Origin: Baffinella frigidus
Taxonomy: Eukaryota; Cryptophyceae; Cryptomonadales; Baffinellaceae
Assembly: GCA_026770585.1 (NCBI GenBank)
Contig: MU646633.1
Coordinates: 157,779-168,440, forward strand
Direction of reading: 5' to 3'
Length of the DNA: 10,662 nt
Each line of letters opens with the position of its first letter. Within the stretch, counting starts at the first letter, position 1. Under the pieces are notes generated by a model. It was not told where the DNA came from. It searched no databases and saw nothing but the letters and a program-made list of their open reading frames with translations. The position numbers and the translations under genes were made by a program. Positions 5,984-10,662 of the stretch are shown one piece after another.

Positions 5984-6341
5984 CGTCCCGCCTGGTTGCT
6001 CAGACGCGGGTCCAGGGGCGACGGCGAGCCGGGTAGGGCTTTGTAGGGTGAAGAGAGGAGGGGGAGGTTGCAGTGGGAGGGTTGGAGATGGGGGAACGAC
6101 GGGGGAACGCCGATCAATCTTGTTTGTAAAGCGACGCCCTTTTTTTTCAAGAGGTCCATAACCTGACGACGGGCCCTCCCCGAGGTGTTTTTTTAGTGGT
6201 CACACGACCTAAGACCGTGTAGTAAATTTCACACAAATTCCGGTCACAGCTCCCCGGGGCCGGTCAGGAACCCAAACGGATATCACGCATCTTCTCCCCC
6301 TTCCTCAAACAAACTCACTTGTTCATACTCCTCACGGCATC
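5984..6341. promoter_or_regulatory. Divergent intergenic spacer between NFU1 and the small Cys-rich gene
   Basis: 358 bp between the two ATGs, probably holding both 5' UTRs and a shared bidirectional promoter. I see no convincing TATA box. There is a T-run (6139-6146 and 6189-6194) and a pyrimidine-rich stretch 6293-6338 before the plus-strand ATG. No repeat element is recognisable here, in contrast to the introns. The promoter role is inferred only from the head-to-head layout. Confidence 0.5.
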
Positions 6342-6365
6342 ATGTGTCGCAAGGTGACCTGCTCG
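6342..6365 (+). CDS. Small Cys-rich protein, exon 1
   Basis: Eight codons, MCRKVTCS, from ATG at 6342. The donor TCG^GTGCGG follows at 6366. Chosen because the M-C-x-K-V-T-C start is typical of this family and joins in frame to exon 2 to give TCSSCKKTTW. Confidence 0.75.
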
Positions 6366-8762
6366 GTGCGGCCCCCGCCTCTCCCCCCGCCCCCATGGAA
6401 CCTTCCCTTTCCGCATCGCTGTGTTCTCTGAGGAGCACCATGGGATCGCCCTGATCTGCCCCGGGCATCGCTTTCTTCTGCCGCAGCGTTTCTGGCCCAG
6501 CGCGCTGACGTGAGCGATGCTGCCTGCGCCTGGCAGTCATGCAAAAAGACCACGTGGGCGGGCTGTGGCATGCATATAGAGGCGGTGATGAAGGACGTGC
6601 CCAAGGTCTGTGCCCGGCTCGGCCTCTCCTCGATCGTTTGACCCCCACCAATGGTTGTGTTGCTCACTCCTCACCGTGGAGGAACGCCCCACCGCCCGTG
6701 GTGATTTCTCCGTTTGTCGTGTGGGTCGCCTGGCCACTAGTTCTGGCTCTGATAGTCACTGCAGTAGACTTCTAGCTCTGTCTTCGTCTACTTGGGATCG
6801 TCGCTGGAGGGATATGGATGCCGCTAATTTTGGCGCACTATCCCTTAAGTGGCCAGCCGGTCAAAATTGACACCCAAGAGGTCCTAGGCAGGTCCTAGGG
6901 CCCTACGGTAGGGCGTATTAGCCTACTGGGCACTTGAGGGATAATAAAGGTGAAACTCAAGACACACACCAACTGGTTGGGTCTGGTATCACAGCCACAG
7001 CGACATTGCTGACAGGGAAGGGGCCGAAAGACACGCTGCATCTTCAGAATTCATTCTCGCGAGGCATCACTCAGTCGGCAATTGAGGTTAGATGCAGTAT
7101 GTTTCCTTGACCACTGCACACGGCGCTGCGGCTCTCCCAAAGTTGACGGATTTGTACCGCACGCCCAGCATGTCACCTTGAGAAAAGGCTGTCAACCCGA
7201 ATGAGGCAGAGCTAGACTCTCGCAACCCTCGAGGCTGAAGCTTATCTCCGATATCGAATAAAAATATTCACTTTCTGCCACGTCTAAAGTTGATTGTCAC
7301 CCTGAAAATAAACAACTTTGGCGTGTCAAATGAAAAGTGGTTATACTTTCAAGGCGATAATCAACTTTAGAGGAGGCAGAAAGTGAATATTTTTATTCGA
7401 TATCGGAGATAAAAGCAGGTAGTTCCTTCTCTTATCCCTCCAGGGCGAGTAGGCTCATTCGCCCTACCGTAGGACCCTATGACCTGACTAGGACCTCTTT
7501 GGGTTCGAATTCGACCCCATCGCCACTTCAGGGATAGACTAGGCAATAACTTACCAATCGCTCTCTGCTTACTCCCGAGACCCACCCAAATCCACCCCAT
7601 AAAATTGCTGAAGTAAGGTTGGGCGCGTCATGAGAGAGAGATTGGTAATTCATTGCCAAACAACCAGCGTCAGCGCCGCACATGCTCGACGCATTGTGCC
7701 ACTTACTGTACCTCGAATCGGCCGCTCCTACGAGCATTTTCCGGATGGATTCCAACTCCACTTCCTACAGCGCGTCATAAAATACATTTAGACGTCTAAA
7801 TGTATTCAATTTGTACTGGAATCCCTACTCTAAAACTAATAACGACGTGCCCAGATTTACTCGGACAGAGTTAGGTAGTTACTGGGGAGAGTGACAGTTT
7901 AATCTCCATACAAGTATTAATCAATTGCTTTTGGGCAACGAAAATTACCACACGATTTGCTCATAAAAGTAATAGTAGAGCGTTTGTGTAGTAAATTTCG
8001 TTGCGCCAAAAGCAATTTATTAATACTTCTGTGGAGATGAAGTTGCTAGGCGGTGGGAGACGGACGTCGGGAGTTCACAACTATAGATTTGTAAAGTTGC
8101 TTTAGTGGTACAAATCATAAAACCCGGCTCATTTAAAACTCGAAACGGCTCCAATTCATTTATAAAACCCCGATAGTTTTGAAATTTGTATCAGAAACGA
8201 GCGACTCTACAAATCTTTCGTTATGAGCTTCGATTGTGAAACTCTTAGATCGTTTTATAACCCCTGCACCCTGCACCCTGAGACGCAGAACCAAGCGTGC
8301 GAGTGTCCGCAGAGTGCCACCAACTACTGCAAAGCCACAGAGGAAGTCTCAAAATTCTTGGACACGACACTAAAATTACTTGTAGGTTACCTTTTGACGA
8401 ATTTTGGTCACGTCCTTGGGGGTGAAAATTGCCTTTTGAGGAGAAAATGGCTCAAAAGTGTGCGACACCAGAGTGTCGCGAACTTTTTGAAACTTCCCCT
8501 GGGGCTTTCCAGTAGAACCCTCACGGAAAGACCAAATCGTCGATTTTCGGACCTCGGATTCAAGGGGCAGCGGGGTCGATTCGACCCCGCTGTGTTAACT
8601 TAAGTCCCAATCTTGGAACAAAATCAACTTTTGGGAACAGGTCGAAAGCAATCGGTTTGGTCCCTCCTTGACGTCATCATGCTCTAACCCCTGAATCCCG
8701 CTGAAACGTAGGAACAAGCGTGCGAGTGTCCCAGAAATGCTGGAGGATGCACCATTCATTAG
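6342..8762 (+). CDS. Small Cys-rich WAGCG-x-H protein, 47 residues, three exons
   Basis: Join of 6342-6365, 6537-6605 and 8712-8762. Seen: MCRKVTCS + SCKKTTWAGCGMHIEAV... ending DVPK + EQACECPRNAGGCTIH and stop. All junctions are phase 0, with donors GTGCGG and GTCTGT and acceptors GGCAG and CGTAG. Introns are 171 and 2106 bp. From memory, a widespread family of very short eukaryotic proteins has the order CxxC, T-W-x-G-C-G-x-H-I, V-P, then C-x-C-P; the three exons reproduce that order and length. The six cysteines (C2 aside) and the histidine look like a metal site, probably zinc, but no function is established to my knowledge. It sits head to head with NFU1, 358 bp between start codons. Without the second splice, translation would stop at 6639-6641 after SSIV and lose the C-x-C-P end. 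Confidence 0.78.
6366..6536 (+). other. Intron 1 of the small Cys-rich gene
   Basis: 171 bp, GTGCGG to GGCAG, GC-rich, with a pyrimidine-rich first third. No repeat element was seen. This is the only ordinary-looking intron in the window. Confidence 0.65.
6537..6605 (+). CDS. Small Cys-rich protein, exon 2 (WAGCG-x-H core)
   Basis: 23 codons: SCKKTTWAGCGMHIEAVMKD then VPK. The acceptor is TGGCAG at 6531-6536 and the donor AAG^GTCTGT at 6606. This is the diagnostic core of the family (second Cys of the CxxC, T-T-W-A-G-C-G, histidine, V-P). Confidence 0.82.
6839..6943 (-). mobile_element. MITE family Y, copy 1
   Basis: 105 bp with terminal inverted repeats TATCCCTTAAGTG and CACTTGAGGGATA. The interior has GGTCAAAATTGAC and GGTCCTAGGGCCCTACGGTA. 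Reverse orientation relative to copies 2 and 3. Confidence 0.88.
6944..7237. other. Intron 2 spacer of the small gene
   Basis: About 290 bp with no recognisable repeat, RNA or coding signal. Confidence 0.5.
7242..7412. mobile_element. MITE with ~55-bp terminal inverted repeats and AAGC target duplication
   Basis: The 171-bp element begins TTATCTCCGATATCGAATAA and ends with its complement. The arms extend through AAATATTCACTTTCTGCC and a GTCTAAAGTTGATT-like stretch. AAGC at 7238-7241 and again at 7413-7416 looks like a 4-bp target-site duplication. The 60-bp centre is not recognised. Confidence 0.85.
7433..7536 (+). mobile_element. MITE family Y, copy 2
   Basis: 104 bp, TATCCCTCCAGGGCGAGTAG to CACTTCAGGGATA. 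The interior CGCCCTACCGTAGG and CCTAGGACCTC-like words match copy 3. It lies 16 bp from the target duplication of the previous element. Confidence 0.85.
7541..7662. mobile_element. Possible small foldback element
   Basis: AGGCAATAACTTACCAATCG-CTCTCT at 7541 pairs imperfectly with AGAGAGATTGGTAATTCATTGCC at 7638-7660. No duplicated target site was found. Confidence 0.5.
7781..7806. repeat. Perfect 26-bp palindrome
   Basis: AATACATTTAGAC followed at once by its exact complement, no loop. In the large intron of the small gene. Confidence 0.9.
7902..8038. mobile_element. Foldback element, family Z, copy 2
   Basis: ATCTCCATACAAGTATTAAT and CAATTGCTTTTGGGCAACGA at the left pair with the right half over about 48 bp. 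The inner AACGAAAATTACCACAC matches copy 1 (4359-4491). Confidence 0.82.
8039..8260. other. Intron 2 spacer, AT-rich
   Basis: No clear element. The words GATTTGTA and ACAAATC recur on both strands (about 8091, 8120 and 8209), which hints at a decayed inverted repeat. Confidence 0.4.
8261..8308 (+). pseudogene. Copy of acceptor region and start of exon 3 of the small gene
   Basis: The pyrimidine-rich TAACCCCTGCACCCTG, acceptor GACGCAG, and AACCAAGCGTGCGAGTGTCC match 8685-8730 ahead of and into the chosen exon 3. It reads NQACECP and then diverges. It might be used as an alternative exon: the frame stays open to 8600. Confidence 0.7.
8515..8590. repeat. Half copy of family V plus a 12-bp-arm hairpin
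   Basis: AACCCTCACGGAAAGACCAA and ATCGTCGATTTTC match the left end of the element at 9431. The following CAGCGGGGTCGA T TCGACCCCGCTG (8566-8590) is a near-perfect hairpin. Confidence 0.6.
8712..8762 (+). CDS. Small Cys-rich protein, exon 3 (C-x-C-P end and stop)
   Basis: 16 codons plus TAG: EQACECPRNAGGCTIH. The acceptor is ACGTAG at 8706-8711. It supplies the C-x-C-P motif at the spacing expected after V-P-K. A copy of its first ~20 bp with its own acceptor lies at 8289-8308, and a copy of its last ~16 bp plus following sequence lies at 8965-9019. The 8289 copy (reading NQACECPQ) is an alternative third exon, but it keeps no early stop, so I prefer 8712. Confidence 0.7.
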   Translation, partial: EQACECPRNAGGCTIH

Positions 8763-8801
8763 TTGCAGGTTTCGCCCCACCACTCTCGGAACACAGCAAA
8801 G
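8747..8801 (+). repeat. 55-bp direct repeat, copy 1 (covers the end of exon 3)
   Basis: GATGCACCATTCATTAGTTG followed by CAGGTTTCGCCCCACCAC and CTCGGAACACAGCAAA is repeated at 8964-9019 with very few changes. Copy 1 contains the stop codon of the small gene. Confidence 0.92.
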
Positions 8802-8903
8802 CTCCCATCAGGCCTACCACCAACCCGTGGCATGTTAAAACCGGTTTTCGAAGAACGGGATTTCCCCCGGGATGTACACTTTATAGTGTACTCGCCATCT
8901 ATT

Positions 8904-8963
8904 GACCCCCCTAGGAAACCCCTAGGTCCCTAGGGATGTCATACCGTAGGGTCCTACGGAAGG
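8904..8963. repeat. Fragment related to the X/Y MITE cores
   Basis: CCCCTAGGTCCCTAGGG and TACCGTAGGGTCCTACGGAA resemble the central words of families X and Y. It lies between the two 55-bp direct repeats. Confidence 0.55.
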
Positions 8964-9019
8964 GTGCACCATTCATTAGTTGCAGGTTTCGCCCCACCAC
9001 ACTCGGAACACAGCAAACG
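8964..9019 (+). repeat. 55-bp direct repeat, copy 2
   Basis: GGTGCACCATTCATTAGTTG, then the same sequence as copy 1 to CAGCAAA. MITE Y copy 3 follows within 3 bp, and the continuation AGCAAAGCTCCCA reappears beyond it at about 9210. Confidence 0.92.
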
Positions 9020-9021
9020 TG

Positions 9022-9126
9022 TATCCCTGAAGTGGCGAGTAGGCTCATACGCCCTACCGTAGGGCCCTAGGACCTGCCTAGGACCTCTTTGGGGTCAATT
9101 TTGACCACCTCGCCACCCTAAGGGAG
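9022..9126 (+). mobile_element. MITE family Y, copy 3
   Basis: 105 bp, TATCCCTGAAGTGGCGAGTA to CGCCACCCTAAGGGA. It matches the reverse complement of copy 1 closely, including CGCCCTACCGTAGGGCCCTA and CAATTTTGACC. Confidence 0.88.
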
Positions 9127-9162
9127 AGTGCACGTGCCCACCCTCTAGGGCTCAGACACAGC

Positions 9163-9206
9163 CTCGGTGAGGGTGCATACATGGTGTTAGTAACAAAGGT
9201 CTACCT
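9163..9206 (-). repeat. Inverted solo fragment of the array unit
   Basis: CCTCGGTGAGGGTGCATACA, TGG and TAGTAACAAAGGT are the complement of the array unit core seen at 900-1550, with the CGGCCG part lost. Confidence 0.65.
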
Positions 9207-9234
9207 CCAGCAAAGCTCCCACCGCACTTCACCT

Positions 9235-9384
9235 TGACCCAGAACATTTCACCTAAGTCAACTCACCCTGAAACCCAAAACCTTAAGTCAAATGCCGGCT
9301 CCCAGAGCCGGTCCATCTAAACGAAATGGCAACTTACTGCCGAGGATCAGCTTTGTTGACTTAGAGTGAAATATCCTGGCTGGC
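9235..9384 (-). repeat. Dispersed element W, copy 2
   Basis: Reverse complement of 4010-4158: shares CTAAGTCAACTC, CTTAAGTCAAATGCCGGCT, GAGCCGGTCCATCTAAACG and GGCAACTTACTGCC. Confidence 0.88.
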
Positions 9385-9430
9385 AGTGCACTTAGCAACC
9401 GCCGGTGTCTTCGTGGTCGCTCACGGCTAT

Positions 9431-9579
9431 CCACCAACCCTCACGGTGGGACCAAATCGATGATTTTCAGTTTCCCAATTCCTATGGAAAATGGCTCCAC
9501 CACAGGCGAATCCGCCTGGCTGCCCGGGTAAATCTGAGATTCAAAATCGACGATTTGGTGCCTACGTGAGGGTTGGTGG
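9431..9579. mobile_element. MITE-like inverted-repeat element, family V, copy 2
   Basis: The ends CCACCAACCCTCACGGTGGG and TACGTGAGGGTTGGTGG pair, as do ACCAAATCGATGATTTT and AAAATCGACGATTTGGT further in. The same 17-bp end sequence is found at 2003-2170. Confidence 0.82.
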
Positions 9580-9832
9580 ATGTTCCGCTCTATAACACCT
9601 GGGATTTCGTGATTTTATGGTATCCAATATTTTTCATACAGATATCAGGGCACCTTGTACTTGAGTGGTAACCACCCTCCCGGGTGGTTGAGGGCAGCTT
9701 GAGCCCCCTGGTCTCGTCGAATCCCTCCCCCTAGCGAGCGCCGTCGGTTTATCAACTTATTAAATCTCGCTTTCCCCCGTACCCCTCCGTTGAAGACCGC
9801 GTCGCATTTTCATGGGAATATCCTTGCAATTC
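9580..9832. other. Unassigned spacer
   Basis: Only a short hairpin is visible (AACCACCC-TCCC-GGGTGGTT, about 9669-9688). Nothing else is recognised. Confidence 0.5.
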
Positions 9833-9833
9833 A

Positions 9834-9899
9834 GTCTTGCTGGTGCAAATTTTAAAACAAGGTAACGTCTTTCTGGTGCAAGTTTTTAAAGAAGGTAAA
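9834..9899 (+). repeat. Two-unit 33-bp tandem repeat, open in one frame
   Basis: GTCTTGCTGGTGCAAATTTT... at 9834 and GTCTTTCTGGTGCAAGTTTT... at 9867. In one plus frame they read VLLVQILKQGN and VFLVQVFKEGK, with conservative changes. The frame continues to 10121 but goes into low-complexity C-rich sequence. I do not recognise a protein. Confidence 0.6.
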
Positions 9900-9919
9900 A
9901 CCAGGTACGTGTTTTCTAC

Positions 9920-10170
9920 TCGTCCCTATCCCCCCTCCCTCCTTACCCCCCCCCCTTACCCCCTCCAAAAAAAACGGGACTTTTCGCAGAGCGTCTCTAC
10001 CACTCAGAACTCTACGGGGAACGGTCCCAAAGTTAATTGTTGGAGTGTTTCTCACGAAACACGCCAAAAGTCAGCAACGGTTGGTCACGTTATCCCCGGA
10101 TATCCGGGGCGTGCCTCGTAGTCTTTTGAGCGCTCTTCGGATTACCACGGGCTTCTGGGGAATATCCGGC
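9920..10170. other. C-rich tract and unassigned spacer
   Basis: C-rich low complexity 9926-9966, an A run, and a 16-bp perfect palindrome CCCCGGATATCCGGGG at 10094-10109. No gene is recognised. Confidence 0.5.
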
Positions 10171-10172
10171 CC

Positions 10173-10208
10173 AGGGTTTAGGGTGTGGGGTTCAGGGTTT
10201 AGGGTTTA
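10173..10208 (+). repeat. Short interstitial telomere-like tract
   Basis: Three TTTAGGG units mixed with TGTGGGG and TTCAGGG. Confidence 0.85.
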
Positions 10209-10269
10209 CTGTAGGAAGAGTGTTGCTGAGAAAAAACTCGTGTTTACCTCGGGAGTATCCGTATTAAAA

Positions 10270-10425
10270 GGGTAACGGCCTGAAAATGGGGTAGTTAGGC
10301 CTACGGCATTGCCTAGGACCTCCTACCGTAGGCCGAGACTTTTTGGTCCTAGGATCCCTCGGCCTACGGTAGGAGGTCCCAGTCAATACCGTAGGCCTAA
10401 CTACCCCATTTTCAGGCCGTTACCC
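10270..10425. mobile_element. MITE family X, copy 2
   Basis: 156 bp, GGGTAACGGCCTGAAAATGG to its complement. The asymmetric centre (GAGACTTTTTGGTCC) is the reverse complement of that in copy 1, so this copy is inverted relative to 2238-2393. Confidence 0.92.
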
Positions 10426-10438
10426 TATGAGTATCAAT

Positions 10439-10662
10439 CATGGGCCCGATAACCGAGCAGCATAACCGAGCATGCTCGGCTTATGGGTTGTTCAGAAATC
10501 TCTACTGTAGGGTCGTATGCCCGGTTATCGGGCCCATGCTCGGTTATCGGGTTATCGGGCCCGATAGCCCGATAACCGAGCATGGGCCCGATAACCGAGC
10601 AGCATCAACCACACGCTGCGGGTTATCGGGCATAACGGGCATCAACCACACGCTATCGGGCA
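10439..10662. repeat. GATAACCGAGCATGGGCCC short-repeat cluster with 76-bp palindrome
   Basis: The word CCCGATAACCGAGCA or its complement recurs throughout. A 25-bp direct repeat lies at 10439-10463 and 10581-10605. 10522-10597 is a near-perfect palindrome. ATCAACCACACGCT appears twice (10604 and 10641). The cluster runs off the right edge. Confidence 0.88.

Noticed and set aside
5414-6046. Long open frame (210 codons) on the plus strand
   Set aside because: It is antisense to NFU1 exon 1, which has clear family similarity; GC-rich coding DNA commonly opens the opposite strand.
5517-6161. Second long plus-strand open frame (214 codons) and a minus-strand one at 5677-6159
   Set aside because: Both overlap NFU1 exon 1 in other frames and show no recognisable motif.
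6606-6641. Read-through of exon 2 to a stop at 6639 as the real end of the small protein
   Set aside because: It would remove the C-x-C-P ending expected for the family, and a usable GTCTGT donor is present. An intron-retained form cannot be excluded.
8223-8603. Open frame of 126 codons on the plus strand
   Set aside because: Only the NQACECP stretch at 8289-8309 is explainable, as a copy of exon 3 of the small gene. The rest crosses hairpins and a half MITE. I leave open its use as an alternative exon.
9833-9854. SCWCKF followed by a stop after an acceptor-like CAG, as a third exon of the small gene
   Set aside because: The C-x-C motif is present, but the spacing after V-P-K is wrong and there is no C-P. 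The exon at 8712 fits the family better.
10439-10662. CRISPR-like array of short palindromic repeats
   Set aside because: Repeat spacing is irregular, repeats occur in both orientations and overlap, there are no uniform spacers, and the context is eukaryotic.

Overview
This is eukaryotic nuclear DNA. It has GT-AG introns, coding exons that are GC-rich against a repeat-filled background, dozens of foldback/MITE-like elements, and many interstitial telomere-type heptamers (TTTAGGG, the plant/green-alga type, also found in some other protists). A microalga is my best guess. The species cannot be fixed from the sequence alone.

Two genes can be supported, and they diverge from a shared ~360-bp spacer (5984-6341). 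On the minus strand is an NFU1-type mitochondrial iron-sulfur scaffold/carrier. Exon 1 is 5983-5543 (transit peptide and Nfu N-domain), exon 2 is 5346-5281, exon 3 is 3038-2889 (NifU-like domain with CxxC), and a probable fourth exon starts at 142 and runs toward the window's left edge. All junctions are phase 0. On the plus strand is a very small cysteine-rich protein (exons 6342-6365, 6537-6605, 8712-8762; 47 residues), which I recognise as a conserved WAGCG-x-H type small protein of unknown function.

Region by region: 1-95 is an AT microsatellite. 143-2888 is NFU1 intron 3, with telomere-like and TGTAGTG heptamer arrays, a ~97-bp tandem repeat, a large foldback, MITEs and two decayed copies of the 3' end of exon 3. 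3039-5280 is NFU1 intron 2, with five partial copies of the 5' end of exon 3, two partial copies of the 3' end of exon 2, and several foldback elements. 5347-5542 is NFU1 intron 1, built almost wholly of telomere-like heptamers. 6606-8711 is the large intron of the small gene, also full of MITEs. 8763-10662 is downstream sequence with repeat families shared with the introns and a 76-bp palindrome near the right edge.

The most unusual feature is the order of the exon fragments. Copies of an exon's start (with acceptor) lie only upstream of the intact exon, and copies of an exon's end (with donor) lie only downstream. The same pattern appears in both genes. This is what repeated tandem duplication across exon/intron boundaries would leave behind, and it suggests a route by which introns grow or arise in this genome, together with telomeric-repeat and MITE insertion.
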